Positions 53,389 through 62,604 of a DNA stretch of 64,000 nt are shown piece by piece. Each line of letters begins with the position of its first letter. Position 1 is the first letter of the stretch. The notes beneath the pieces are model-generated. The model had not been told where the DNA came from and made no database searches. It saw nothing but the letters and a program-made list of their open reading frames with translations. Source of the DNA: Planctomycetaceae bacterium (GTDB lineage Bacteria; Planctomycetota; Planctomycetia; Planctomycetales; Planctomycetaceae). Location of the stretch: the NCBI GenBank assembly GCA_019636285.1, contig JAHBXV010000034.1:1-64000 (forward strand). Reading direction: 5' to 3'. Both the position numbers and the translations under genes were made by a program.

Positions 53389-54399
53389 TTATCCCGCCAC
53401 CACTTTCAGGCCGGTTCGCCGATCTTCAATGGCCCGCCGACCCCAGGCTGCCGCTCCCATCGCGCCGGCGTCATCGCCCAGCCGCGCTACCTGCACTGAA
53501 TAGGTGCCGATGTAGGACGGCATCACGTGGTTTGACAGTGCTTCTTCAATTCCTTCCACGAACAGCTTCGGCAAGGCTTCCACCAGGCCGCCCCCCAGCA
53601 CGATCGTGTCGGGAGCCAACAGGTTGATCGTTCCCGCAATGGCCACGCCAATCATTCGAGCGCCATCTTTCAGGATGTCTTCGACAATGTGGTCGCCGGC
53701 GGCGATCGCCTCTGCCAGGGTTCCGCTGCGAATATTCGCGAGGTCGGTTCCGGCGAGTCGCAAGAGATGCGGTGCCTGTCCGCGATAGGCGGCCTTGGCG
53801 ATCTCGGCCGAAAGGGCCAGACGGCTTGCGACGGTCTCCAGGCAGCCGCGGCGGCCGCAGCCACAGGGCGAGCCATTCGGCACAACCGGCAGATGGCCGA
53901 TTTCCAGGCACGACGTCCGTCGTCCGCGAAAGATGCGGCCTTCGTAAACGAGTCCGCCGCCAATGCCCGTTCCGGGAAAGACTCCGAGTGCCGTCCGCGA
54001 ACCCTGGGCCGCGCCGAACTGGTACTCGCCATAGACACCGGCGTCGACGTCGTTACAGATGGCAGCCGGACAACCGAACTCGTGTTCCAGTTGATCGACG
54101 ATCCGGACGTTCTTCCAACCGAGATTCGGGGCCTCGTGAATGATCCCTTCGTCGAGGTCGAGCGGGCCGGGGCAGCCCACGCCAATCCCGGTCAGTTGAC
54201 CGCGCGAGACTTTCCCCTCTTCGAGCAGCTTGTCCATTGTCCCGATCATGCGGGCAATGCCGGCCGCGGAGCCTTCATGCCCGCGGGTTTTCTTTTTGCG
54301 GCGGGCGATCGGCTGCATCTGGGAGTCGAACAGGACGGCCTGCATCTTGGTGCCGCCGAGGTCGAACCCGACCCAGTACTGGTCTGTTGCCGACGTCAT
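53389..54399 (-). CDS. ROK-family glucokinase-like sugar kinase
   Basis: A 336-residue ROK kinase. ATP site VGFDLGGTKMQAVLFD (residues 9-24), LTGIGVGCPGPLDLDEG, ICNDVDAGVYGEY containing the catalytic Asp, GTGIGGGLVYEGRI, and the zinc motif GHLPVVPNGSPCGCGRRGCLE. These phosphorylate glucose or N-acetylamino sugars in the cytosol. The ATG at 54399 is fixed by the N-terminal ATP motif; the in-frame 29 residues upstream are not conserved. It could serve the nearby Pgi step by making glucose-6-phosphate, or a separate sugar. Confidence 0.88.
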   Translation of the reverse strand: MTSATDQYWVGFDLGGTKMQAVLFDSQMQPIARRKKKTRGHEGSAAGIARMIGTMDKLLEEGKVSRGQLTGIGVGCPGPLDLDEGIIHEAPNLGWKNVRIVDQLEHEFGCPAAICNDVDAGVYGEYQFGAAQGSRTALGVFPGTGIGGGLVYEGRIFRGRRTSCLEIGHLPVVPNGSPCGCGRRGCLETVASRLALSAEIAKAAYRGQAPHLLRLAGTDLANIRSGTLAEAIAAGDHIVEDILKDGARMIGVAIAGTINLLAPDTIVLGGGLVEALPKLFVEGIEEALSNHVMPSYIGTYSVQVARLGDDAGAMGAAAWGRRAIEDRRTGLKVVAG

Positions 54400-54537
54400 T
54401 CGGTGGACATCCTCTTCCCGGGAGTAACGGTGCCCGACCTGGCGATTCCCATCATCGTCGAATCCGCGATCTCTGCCATCGTCCACAACCGGCCACGATC
54501 ATGAACCGGACGGTCAGGGATTGATGGACTCTCGACT

Positions 54538-54789
54538 TCATCGTGAAGCTGTCGCGGCTGAGAGCGAGGCGGCCTCCTGTCGGCTCATGGAGATCAGAAA
54601 TCCGATCAACGTGCCAATCACCCCCGTCACCATCGCCAGCATGAACAGAATGCTCACCATGTAAGCGAACGGCTCCGGATTGGATGGCGACGACTCCAAC
54701 GCCTGCTTGCACATCGGGCAAGCCTCGGCCGGCGTCATGCTCCCAAGGAGCAGCACGGCAAGAATCGCCAATCGATAGAGCGGCTGCAT
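54538..54789 (-). CDS. small membrane protein with CxxC motif
   Basis: An 83-residue protein. A signal peptide or first helix (LYRLAILAVLLLGSMTPAEA) is followed by a CPMC motif and a second helix (YMVSILFMLAMVTGVIGTLIGFLI). The CPMCKQAL motif could bind metal or take part in thiol exchange. Similar small proteins accompany cytochrome or copper-related genes in some genomes, but no such context is present here. It is transcribed in the same direction as the ROK gene, 138 bases upstream of it. Confidence 0.65.
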   Translation of the reverse strand: MQPLYRLAILAVLLLGSMTPAEACPMCKQALESSPSNPEPFAYMVSILFMLAMVTGVIGTLIGFLISMSRQEAASLSAATASR

Positions 54790-54994
54790 CGAATCACCCG
54801 AGGCACGTTTTTCGCGGTCGCATTTTTCCAGGTCGGCTGCCGACGAATTCCCGAACGGCGAGCCACCGGACGAGTCACTTTCATCGTCGTTAAGACTACC
54901 GCACGCGGGACGATGTTGCCAACCTCGGAAGGCAGCGCTCCCCGTTGGGTCGCGGCTAAGGTCCGTGATGAGTGTGGCATCAAGTGAAAACAGA

Positions 54995-55043
54995 AAAGGC
55001 CTGCTGCCGTGTCCGGGGTCGGACGCGGCAGCAGGCCTTGTTC
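54995..55043 (-). terminator. Rho-independent terminator after csrA
   Basis: On the minus strand GGCCTGCTGCCGCGTCCGAC pairs with a matching arm ending GTGTCCGG... CGGCAGCAGGCC, with a short loop, and is followed by TTTTCTGTTTTC. Strong stem with a T-rich tail, 25 bases after the csrA stop. Confidence 0.82.
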
Positions 55044-55067
55044 GTTTCGACGGATCGAGGATCGGAA

Positions 55068-55262
55068 TTACGAGGGGCGCGAGGCCTCGTCGGTCGGTTG
55101 TTCATCCGGAATCGTGATGCAGAGTTCTTCGCGGACAATGTTCATGTCGCGCGGGGCGTCGATGCCCAGCCGCACGGTGTTGGGCCCGACACGCACGATA
55201 GTCACCGTCACGTCGGAGCCGATCAGAATCTTTTCTCCGGGCTTTCTCGACAGCACCAACAT
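55068..55262 (-). CDS. csrA: carbon storage regulator CsrA
   Basis: A 64-residue CsrA: MLVLSRKPGEKILIG with Arg6 in place, a TVTIVRVGPNTVRLGIDAP block, and VREEL, which together form the RNA-binding faces. CsrA binds GGA motifs in mRNA leaders and represses or activates translation. The C-terminal 15 residues (DEQPTDEASRPS) are a variable acidic tail. ATG at 55262 is preceded by AAAGGGA. A strong terminator follows. The 511-base gap to the next gene (55263-55773) contains no other feature I recognise. Confidence 0.93.
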   Translation of the reverse strand: MLVLSRKPGEKILIGSDVTVTIVRVGPNTVRLGIDAPRDMNIVREELCITIPDEQPTDEASRPS

Positions 55263-55773
55263 GGCAGATCCCTTTCCTGGTTGTTGTCCACTTCCCTGAC
55301 CGGCTGCCGGCGAGGCCGGGGTCATCCCGGAGCACGCCACCGACCGTCGTTCTGGCAGTCGTCTCCCGACGAGTTACCTGTTCGCATGCTTTGAGGGACG
55401 GGTGTTGTCACCTCGACGACGTGGTCAGAAAGATAACACCGCGCCCATCGGGAAATCCAGCACTTGTTTCAAAATTCGTTTTTTGAGCAGGAATGGCAAA
55501 TTCCGCCCGCCGGAAATCGGCCTCCGCCAAATTGGCAGAGCCTCGGTTTCCGGGACTTTGCATTGCAGAGTCCTGTTTTCCCTGTGGCTTTTTCGCATCA
55601 CGTCCCGCTTTGCCTGGTTTTTGGGCAGTGTGATCGCCCTCGCCTGTCGGATGGGCTTCGTTGCTTTTCCGCCGGAGGGCGGGAATGCTGGGGCGGCGTT
55701 TTGCGGGCCGGTGACGGGAAGTCCCCCAGGCCCGGCGCGGGCGAACGGGGCACTGCGAATAAAGGTGGCTGCG

Positions 55774-56853
55774 ATGGTGAAGATCGGGATTGTCGGCATC
55801 GGTTTCATGGGCTGGACCCACTTCGCCGCCGCCACGAAACTTGACGATTCGGGCAAGCCCCGCGGCAGCAAGCTCAAGGGAGCGGCGGTCACCGCATTCT
55901 GTGTGCGCAGCGCGGAGAAGCTCGCGGGGGACTGGACCTCAATTCAGGGGAACTTCGGCCCGCCAGGCCCCAAGCTCGATGTCTCGAAGTTGAGCGCGTA
56001 CGACAACTACCGCGAGCTGATCCGCGACCCCGACATCGACCTCATCGATATCTGCCTGCCGAACGACAGCCATGAGGAGGTGGCGATCGCGGCGCTGGAG
56101 GCGGGCAAGCACGTGCTGGTCGAGAAGCCGATTGCTGTCGACCCCAAGGCGGCCGATCGCATGGTGGCCGCCGCGAAGAAGGCGGGCAAGCTCCTGATGG
56201 TGGCGCACGTGCTGCCGTTCTTCCCCGAGTTTCAGTTCCTCGCCGAGTGCGTGACCAGCGGCCGCTACGGCAAACTGCGGGCGGCTCATTTGCGACGGGT
56301 CATCTCGCCCCCCAAGTGGTCAGCCGGGATGGAAGACTTTCGCCGTCTCGGCGGGTGGGGGATCGACCTCCACATTCACGACAACCATTTCCTGACGTGG
56401 CTGTTGGGGTCGCCGGCCCAGGTGTTCTCCCGTGGGCTTCAGGAAGACGGCTACGTGAACCATGTTCACAGTTTGTACCTCTATGATGATGCGAACCTCG
56501 CCGTCTCGGCGGTGAGCGGGGGCATTGCGGCTGAGGGGCTGACGTTCGCGCATGGGTTTGAGTTCTACTTCGAGCAGGCAACCATTCAACTGGCGGCCGG
56601 CACGCTCGGAGGCGACTGGTGTGTCGATCGCCCGCTGACCGTCTTCGCGAAGGGCAAACTGACCTCGCCCAAGTTGAAGGGGGGCGGCGAATGGTGCTCG
56701 GCCTTCACGTCCGAACTCCAGATGGCCGTTGATGCGGTGAAATCGGGGCAGCTCCCCAAGCAGCTTTCGGGAGAACTGGCTCGCGATGCCCTGAGGCTGT
56801 GCCATGCGGAGGCGAAGAGCATCGCAACCGGGAAGCCGGTGAAAGTCCGCTGA
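55774..56853 (+). CDS. Gfo/Idh/MocA-family NAD(P)-dependent oxidoreductase
   Basis: A 359-residue oxidoreductase. The Rossmann motif is MVKIGIVGIGFMGWTHFAAA, followed by DLIDICLPNDSHEEVAIAALEAGKHVLVEKPIA (the EKP nicotinamide motif) and the substrate-domain GGWGIDLHIHDNHFLTWLLG with His residues in the usual place. Members act on sugars, inositols or sugar-acids. The start ATG at 55774 is chosen because the Rossmann fold starts there; an earlier in-frame start at 55402 is unsupported. Family B repeat copy 4 follows 14 bases after the stop. Substrate unknown. Confidence 0.86.
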   Translation: MVKIGIVGIGFMGWTHFAAATKLDDSGKPRGSKLKGAAVTAFCVRSAEKLAGDWTSIQGNFGPPGPKLDVSKLSAYDNYRELIRDPDIDLIDICLPNDSHEEVAIAALEAGKHVLVEKPIAVDPKAADRMVAAAKKAGKLLMVAHVLPFFPEFQFLAECVTSGRYGKLRAAHLRRVISPPKWSAGMEDFRRLGGWGIDLHIHDNHFLTWLLGSPAQVFSRGLQEDGYVNHVHSLYLYDDANLAVSAVSGGIAAEGLTFAHGFEFYFEQATIQLAAGTLGGDWCVDRPLTVFAKGKLTSPKLKGGGEWCSAFTSELQMAVDAVKSGQLPKQLSGELARDALRLCHAEAKSIATGKPVKVR

Positions 56854-56867
56854 TTGGCTTGGAGATT

Positions 56868-56943
56868 CTGACACAACCTCTGTGCAATGAAGCGTTTGTC
56901 CGGTGCTCCGCAGGTTTCTGACAGGCACAACCGGTTGTGTCAG
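56868..56943 (+). repeat. family B dispersed repeat, copy 4
   Basis: CTGACACAACC (56868-56878) and GGTTGTGTCAG (56933-56943) pair perfectly over 11 bp. Relative to copy 2, an A-T pair in the stem is here a G-C pair, a compensatory change. Confidence 0.88.
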
Positions 56944-57006
56944 GGGTTCTGACGAGGAACCGCGCCCAGTCGGCGATCCGAGTTTTGACCGCTAGTTGAT
57001 CGACCC

Positions 57007-57846
57007 ATGCTAGAGAATCTGCCCGTCCGCACGCTGGTCCACAATGGCCTGACCATCGAGGGCTACTCGCGCGCCGCGGTGCAGAGCTACTGGCGGATCC
57101 CGGAACTGAAACTCGGCTTCGACCTGGGGGGGAGCCCCTGGGACTTCATGAGTTTGCCGACCTGCCTGGTCACCCATCCCCACCTCGACCACATGGCGGC
57201 TTTGCCCGTCTTCGTGGCACGTCGGCGGATGATGAAGATGGATCCGCCGACGATCTATCTGCCAGCCGAAGTCGTCGAAGCGACCGACCGCATGCTCAAA
57301 GCCTGGCAGCGTCTCGACCGCGGCCGGATGATCTGCAATCTGGTGGGCGTTCGCGGCGGCGACGAGATCGAACTGTCGCGCGAGCATGTGCTGACCGTCT
57401 TCCCGACGACTCACACTGTTCCGTCAGTCGGCTACACGGTCTGGCAGCGCAAGAAGAAGCTCAAAGCCGAGTACCAGGGTCTCTCCGGCGATGAAATCCG
57501 CGACATCCGTCTGTCTGGAGCCGAGGTCGCGGAAGAGATCCGGACCCCGATCGTCTGCTACACAGGCGACACGGCTCCTCCCGGACTGGATGCCGATCCG
57601 TCAACGTACCAGTCGAAGATTCTGATCACCGAGCTGACGTTCTTTCGCCCGGAACACCGCCGCGAGAAGATCCACAAGTTCGGCCACATGCACATCGACG
57701 ACATCATCGAACGAGCGGAGAAGTTCCAGAACGAACTGATCATCCTGATGCACTTCAGCACGCGCTACCACACGCCGCAAATCGAAAAAACGGTGATGAA
57801 GCGCCTCCCTGCCACGTTACGCGAACGCGTGCAATTGTGGGTTTGA
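57007..57846 (+). CDS. metallo-beta-lactamase-fold hydrolase, RNase Z-like
   Basis: A 279-residue MBL-fold protein. [16 protein letters not shown] gives the HxHxDH metal set, and later residues are [23 protein letters not shown] (Asp metal ligand), [13 protein letters not shown] and LMHFSTRYH. The layout and the two-histidine C-terminal motif resemble RNase Z/ElaC and related hydrolases, but the exosite is short, so a small-molecule or RNA substrate cannot be decided. It stands alone on the plus strand 60 bases after family B copy 4. ATG at 57007 starts with [14 protein letters not shown]. Confidence 0.82.
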   Translation: MLENLPVRTLVHNGLTIEGYSRAAVQSYWRIPELKLGFDLGGSPWDFMSLPTCLVTHPHLDHMAALPVFVARRRMMKMDPPTIYLPAEVVEATDRMLKAWQRLDRGRMICNLVGVRGGDEIELSREHVLTVFPTTHTVPSVGYTVWQRKKKLKAEYQGLSGDEIRDIRLSGAEVAEEIRTPIVCYTGDTAPPGLDADPSTYQSKILITELTFFRPEHRREKIHKFGHMHIDDIIERAEKFQNELIILMHFSTRYHTPQIEKTVMKRLPATLRERVQLWV

Positions 57847-57886
57847 TGCCAGCGTAGCTGTCAAATGTTTCTCAACGGGAACTCCC

Positions 57887-57985
57887 GACCGCGAAGCGGT
57901 CGAAGACGGTAGCCGTGGGTCGCGGAGCACACTCGCGGAATCGAGTTCACAATGAATTCTTCCGATCCCCAATCGGGATCGCAGA
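57887..57985 (+). repeat. family C module, copy 3 (decayed)
   Basis: GACCGCGAAGCGGTC is intact at 57887-57901, the second stem has lost several pairs (CCGTGGGTCGCGGAGCACAC), and the last palindrome is CGATCCCCAATCGGGATCG. It ends five bases from the stop codon of the duplicated membrane protein. Confidence 0.7.
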
Positions 57986-57989
57986 GATT

Positions 57990-58847
57990 CTACATGCGAT
58001 CGTCCTCCGTAGCCGCGTTCGTCACTTCCGTTTCATCCGACGTAGCCGGCGCAGGGCTTTGAACGAAATTGTGCCACGCAAAATCGAGCAATGCTCCAAA
58101 GAAGAAGCCTGCCTGGCAGCCTGTCACCTGGTCGCGCGTCACATAGTAAGAATTCGGATCAACGGGCGGCGCGATCATCCAAGGCACAATGAATCCGACG
58201 ATCATCGCCGGTCCGGTCCAGCCAGTCCTCAAGCATAAGCAAGCGAGGGCCTGCACCACGAGCGCTGCCCGTAACAGGGTAAAGACCGGCGCGTACGCGA
58301 CGTACTTCGGGTCGGTGATTCCGGCCAGGAAATAGCGGATCGCGACGACGAGCGCCAGCCCTTGTAAGAGAAGACACAGATGTCGCCCGGGACGCCGCTT
58401 CCGGGAGGCATCGCTGAGAATCGGAATCTTGACGATTTCATCCACCAGGGTCTCGGACATCGCGGCTTGCCGTTGCCTGGAGCGAAATTCCAAGTCCAGT
58501 AGAGCTCCCACAATGAGACCCAGGATTGTGTAGGACCACATTGTGTTGAGTTCATAGTCCGGAGCATTGCTTACCGCTCCGGGAGGCGCGAAAGGCGAGG
58601 CGCAAAAGCCAATGATCGCGGAGGGAATTGTCCAGCCGTATCGAGAAGACTGGCAAAGGCATGCCAGCGCGAAGGCCGCCAGATGAGTAAGTATGCGAAT
58701 GAGATGCTGGCCGACGAAGTCATAGGAATAGTGCCACAAGGGGAGCAGACTCAATAGGGGTAGAACGAGCGCGATGGCCTTGCAGAGAGCCAGCGCCGGT
58801 CGCCGGAGCGGTACGTTCAGATCCCAGCCGCCGCGTTTTTTCGACAT
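57990..58847 (-). CDS. membrane protein of unknown function with internal duplication
   Basis: A 285-residue protein with about eight hydrophobic segments. The two halves share a pattern: LACLCQSSRYGWTIPSAIIG ... ILGLIVGALLDLEF in the first and LACLCLRTGWTGPAMIVGF ... GFFFGALLDFAW in the second. The protein therefore arose by duplication of a roughly 110-residue unit. No functional motif is seen. It lies on the minus strand between family C repeats in opposite orientation (57887-57985 and 58935-59036). ATG at 58847 is chosen; eight in-frame codons upstream are unlikely. Confidence 0.65.
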   Translation of the reverse strand: MSKKRGGWDLNVPLRRPALALCKAIALVLPLLSLLPLWHYSYDFVGQHLIRILTHLAAFALACLCQSSRYGWTIPSAIIGFCASPFAPPGAVSNAPDYELNTMWSYTILGLIVGALLDLEFRSRQRQAAMSETLVDEIVKIPILSDASRKRRPGRHLCLLLQGLALVVAIRYFLAGITDPKYVAYAPVFTLLRAALVVQALACLCLRTGWTGPAMIVGFIVPWMIAPPVDPNSYYVTRDQVTGCQAGFFFGALLDFAWHNFVQSPAPATSDETEVTNAATEDDRM

Positions 58848-58934
58848 GGCTGCTCTCCGGGCGCTCGTCAACGCGGATTGGTTGCATCAAATCATGATGA
58901 TTACGGCGAGGACATAGAAGCGATCAGAAGTTTC

Positions 58935-59036
58935 TGCGACCCCCGCTGGGGGTCGGGAGTCCAAAAACGTCTCTATTCCGTGGGTGCGCTGCGCGACCCA
59001 CGGCTACCTTCTTCGATGCCTTCGGCATCGGAGGAA
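58935..59036 (-). repeat. family C module, copy 4 (reverse orientation)
   Basis: Reversed order of the module: CGACCCCCGCTGGGGGTCG, then CCGTGGGT/ACCCACGG, then GATGCCTTCGGCATC. With copy 3 it flanks the internally duplicated membrane protein gene as an inverted pair. Confidence 0.78.
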
Positions 59037-59094
59037 TTGAAATCGACACCGGGAATATCGCACCTGGGATATCCCATCGTGGCAGCTCGTTCGC

Positions 59095-60765
59095 TTACCG
59101 CTGCTTCCAGTTCGCGTATTCCGTCGAGACTAAGAGCGACATCGCACCGCCGCGGGCGTCTTTGCCGAGGATGGCTGTGCGGTCGTAGTATTCTCGCAGC
59201 GACTTTTGCTTGCCGGTTCCCGTGCAGACATCGAAGAGGACGCCGTCTTCGCCGATGCGCAGTTTCAGGGCTTCCCAGGCTCGTTCGATCGTCGGTTCGA
59301 CGGAGCTGTCGAGCCAGCCTTGCTGGCGGCCGCGTAAGAGGGCGTAGGTCATCATGCAGGTTGATGTCAGCTCGCGATAGCTTTCGGGGTGGTCGATCAC
59401 CTGATGCCACATGCCGGTCGCGTCCTGGTGCGGCAGCACGGCGGCGATGTGTGTCCTGAAGGCTTCCAGCATCAGCGCTCGTTCCGGACGATCTTCGGGA
59501 ATCACGTCGAGGCACCACGCGAGGCCCAGCGCGGGAAAGCCGTTGCCGCGTCCCCAGGCCGTTTCATCGAGCGGCGAATGGCGATGCAGGCCGTCGGCTC
59601 GCCTGTTGAGATTCGTCATGAATGTCAGATGCCGCGCGGCCATCTCGTAGTATTTCGCATCGCCGGTCAGTCGACCCGCTTCGACGAGAATCGGCGTACT
59701 CATGAAGACAGCGTCGCTCATCTCGCTGTGCGTGGGCATCGCCGGGAGTGGTTTCCCGCTGGCGTCGAAACCTCGATCTGCTACCTGGCGCACGAGTGAG
59801 ATATATCCAGGGTTCGGCTCTCGACGAGCCAGTTCCGCGAAGATCCAGTGCCCCGCGAAGTTGCTTCCCGAACTCTTTTCGTTCAGCGTCGGCTTGCCAA
59901 CCCAGGCAAACGCGATGCGTTCGACGTCCTTTCGCATGGCGGCATCATTCGTGAGTTCCGAGAGACGCAGCCGACCGACGACGGCGGTCCCTTGCAGGTA
60001 TTCGACGGGATCGAGCTTGTGGCCATAGACGGCTTCCAACTGGCGGGCCACTTCCAGCGGGGTGCGACTGGCTCGCGCCTGGAGCGTTCGCCGTGCGGGC
60101 GAGCGGCCAGTCGGCGTTAATCGTTCAAGCTGCATGAGAAAGTCATCGAGCGAGACGTCCGATGTTGCGTCGTAGCGCCAGGCGGGGATTTTCCCCACGT
60201 TCGCGACGTCTTCGGCATTCAAGGCCTGGGCCAGTTCTCCTTTGATCAGCGGATTCGCGGCTCCGGGGCCGTGCCAGCCGGCCGTCTCCGCCGCCCGCAC
60301 CTCGACGACCACATCGGTTCCGTTGAGCGCCAGCCACCGCCACAGGTACTGGGCTTCCGGGACGGTCTCGCTGGTGTACGAGTTGTCTGGCGGAGGGAAA
60401 GCTGTCAACAGTCGAGCCGGGCCGTCGTCGGGCTGAACGCGCGGCACCACGGCGAGCGTCCACCGCTTCCGCCAGTTGGCTGCATCGGGCCCAAAGAATC
60501 GCGCGGCCAGATTTTCGACGATTTGTGACGACCGTGCGTCGCCGTCGATTCCGCCAACGAGAACGAGCCGCCGCGGACTTTCGAGCACTCCCGCATCGTC
60601 GGCGGGCAGATAACCGGGAATGGTCGTTCCCAGCAGCGTGACACCGACGGGAAGCGGCACGAGCGGAAGCTTGCTGAATTCGCTGGCTGGCGTTTCGCCA
60701 TTGGCAGCGGCGGGAACGAGTCCGGTCAGAATCATCGCGATGAGTCGGCAGCGGAAGGCGAGCAC
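59095..60765 (-). CDS. secreted GH88/GH105-like hydrolase with N-terminal M14-like domain
   Basis: A 556-residue protein. After a signal peptide ([18 protein letters not shown]), residues about 40-200 resemble an M14-type carboxypeptidase domain, but the expected HGxE zinc site reads VGGIDGD, so it is probably inactive. Residues about 300-556 form a GH88/GH105 (alpha/alpha)6 barrel: [46 protein letters not shown] and [19 protein letters not shown]. Such enzymes remove unsaturated uronic acids from the ends of polysaccharide lyase products. A GTG start at 60765 gives a proper signal peptide; the ATG at 60735 gives a very short one. Confidence 0.78.
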   Translation of the reverse strand: MLAFRCRLIAMILTGLVPAAANGETPASEFSKLPLVPLPVGVTLLGTTIPGYLPADDAGVLESPRRLVLVGGIDGDARSSQIVENLAARFFGPDAANWRKRWTLAVVPRVQPDDGPARLLTAFPPPDNSYTSETVPEAQYLWRWLALNGTDVVVEVRAAETAGWHGPGAANPLIKGELAQALNAEDVANVGKIPAWRYDATSDVSLDDFLMQLERLTPTGRSPARRTLQARASRTPLEVARQLEAVYGHKLDPVEYLQGTAVVGRLRLSELTNDAAMRKDVERIAFAWVGKPTLNEKSSGSNFAGHWIFAELARREPNPGYISLVRQVADRGFDASGKPLPAMPTHSEMSDAVFMSTPILVEAGRLTGDAKYYEMAARHLTFMTNLNRRADGLHRHSPLDETAWGRGNGFPALGLAWCLDVIPEDRPERALMLEAFRTHIAAVLPHQDATGMWHQVIDHPESYRELTSTCMMTYALLRGRQQGWLDSSVEPTIERAWEALKLRIGEDGVLFDVCTGTGKQKSLREYYDRTAILGKDARGGAMSLLVSTEYANWKQR

Positions 60766-60914
60766 GAGAGGTGGTCCCTTGTGTTGTGCGGGCGAAGAGA
60801 GAAGTGGATTCGGTCGCTCGACGTAGAGAAGAGTTGCCGCTCTTCGTTGGACCGCCGTGGCCTGTCGTGCGTATCGTACACGCAACAGACCTTCGACCGA
60901 CAGAGGACACCACC

Positions 60915-62495
60915 ATGACGGCTGCCGCCGCTGCCTGGGATCGATTTAGCGACCTGTATCTGACGCATGACGAGCTGGGAATTTCCGTCGACGTCAGCCG
61001 CGTAAAGTTCGAGGTTGCGGATCTCGAGGCGCTCATTCCAAAAATGAACGACGCGCTGACCGCGATGCAGAAGCTCGAAGCCGGGGCGATCGCCAACCCG
61101 GACGAACAGCGAATGGTGGGCCACTACTGGCTGCGCGCGGCCGAGATGGCGCCCGACCCCAATCTGTCGGCGGCCATCGTTCAGACGGAAACCGCCATCC
61201 GCCAGTTCGCCGAGCGAGTTCACTCAGGACAGCTCGAAGGCTCCGCCGGGAAGTTTCGAAATCTAGTAGTCGTCGGGATTGGCGGCTCGGCCCTGGGACC
61301 GCAATTCGTCGCGCAGGCGCTGGGGAAATCCGGCGATGCGATGAAGGTCCACTTCATCGACAACACCGACCCGCGCGGCATCGACGACGTTTTGGCCAGC
61401 CTGAAAGGCGAACTTGGACGGACGCTAGTCGTGGTCGTGTCCAAATCGGGGGGGACGCCCGAAACACGCAACGGGATGCTTGAGGTTCAGCGCGCGTTCT
61501 CGGCGGGGGGCTTGCCGTTTCATCGCCATGCGGTGGCCATCACGCAGTTCGGCAGCAAGCTGCATGCGACGGCGGTGGATGAGAAGTGGATTGAAGTCTT
61601 TCCGATGTGGGACTGGGTGGGGGGGCGTACTTCGGTCATGTCTGCCGTTGGGCTGTTGCCAATGGCGCTGCAGGGGCTCGACACGGCGGGCTTCCTGAAG
61701 GGGGCCGCCCAGATGGATGAATGGACCCGGCTCCTCGAACCGCTCAGGAATCCTGCTTCGCTCCTCGCACTCATGTGGTATCAGGCGACGGGCGGAAAAG
61801 GCCTCAAGGACATGGTTGTTCTGCCCTATAAAGATCGGTTGCTCTTGTTCAGCCGGTATCTCCAGCAACTGGTGATGGAATCGCTGGGCAAGGAGTTCGA
61901 CCGCCAGGGGAACAAGGTCGAGCAGGGAATCGCCGTCTATGGCAACAAGGGGTCGACCGATCAGCATGCGTACGTGCAGCAGCTACGCGACGGCGTGCCG
62001 AACTTCTTCGTGACGTTCGTTCGCGTGTTGACCGACCGCGACGGACCGTCGCTGGAAGTGGAACCGGGCGTCACCTCGGGGGATTATCTCGACGGACTTC
62101 TCTTGGGAACGCGAGAGGCCCTCGCGGAAAAAGGCCGAGATACGATCACGCTCACGCTTCGCGAGGTGACTCCGTCCGCTGTCGGAGCGCTGATCGCGCT
62201 CTATGAACGAACGGTTGGCCTGTATGCCGAACTGATCGATATCAACGCCTATCATCAGCCGGGTGTCGAAGCTGGCAAGAAAGCAGCGGCCGGCATGCTG
62301 GCTCTTCAGCAGAGACTGGTGGCCGAGTTGAACGAATCGCCGCGCAGTGCTGCGGAACTAGCCGATGCCATTGGCGAGCCCAATCGCGTCGAGGCGGCGT
62401 TCCAGATCCTCACGCACTTGTCAGCGAATCCTGATCGCGGCGTTCTCTGCGAGGCGATGGATTCCCCCTCGGCGACTCGTTTCCGCGCGGGCTAG
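60915..62495 (+). CDS. pgi: glucose-6-phosphate isomerase
   Basis: A 526-residue cytosolic isomerase that interconverts glucose-6-phosphate and fructose-6-phosphate. Visible parts: [19 protein letters not shown] (phosphate-binding), [41 protein letters not shown] with the Pgi signature, and [17 protein letters not shown] near the catalytic His. [12 protein letters not shown] is the C-terminal active-site helix. Length and order are normal. ATG at 60915 follows AGGAC. It lies divergent to the GH88/105 gene and upstream of an Hsp70-family gene. Confidence 0.94.
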   Translation: MTAAAAAWDRFSDLYLTHDELGISVDVSRVKFEVADLEALIPKMNDALTAMQKLEAGAIANPDEQRMVGHYWLRAAEMAPDPNLSAAIVQTETAIRQFAERVHSGQLEGSAGKFRNLVVVGIGGSALGPQFVAQALGKSGDAMKVHFIDNTDPRGIDDVLASLKGELGRTLVVVVSKSGGTPETRNGMLEVQRAFSAGGLPFHRHAVAITQFGSKLHATAVDEKWIEVFPMWDWVGGRTSVMSAVGLLPMALQGLDTAGFLKGAAQMDEWTRLLEPLRNPASLLALMWYQATGGKGLKDMVVLPYKDRLLLFSRYLQQLVMESLGKEFDRQGNKVEQGIAVYGNKGSTDQHAYVQQLRDGVPNFFVTFVRVLTDRDGPSLEVEPGVTSGDYLDGLLLGTREALAEKGRDTITLTLREVTPSAVGALIALYERTVGLYAELIDINAYHQPGVEAGKKAAAGMLALQQRLVAELNESPRSAAELADAIGEPNRVEAAFQILTHLSANPDRGVLCEAMDSPSATRFRAG

Positions 62496-62509
62496 AATCA
62501 CTTCGGCCG

Positions 62510-62586
62510 GTGTGCCACGGCTCTGTGAGCCGTGCGACAAATACCTTCGATTTCCATTAAGCACGGCTCGCAGAGCCGTGGCACAC
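62510..62586. repeat. paired hairpin of family D type after pgi
   Basis: Left arm (62510-62535) and right arm (62561-62586) are inverted copies of a 26-bp unit containing GTGTGCCACGGCTC, with one mismatch, each also self-complementary. It could serve as the pgi terminator. Confidence 0.8.
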
Positions 62587-62604
62587 GAAGTAGCACCACG
62601 CACG

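Noticed and set aside
55402..55773. N-terminal extension of the Gfo/Idh/MocA frame
   Set aside because: The Rossmann fold starts at 55774 with a usable ribosome site; the upstream part is not conserved-looking.
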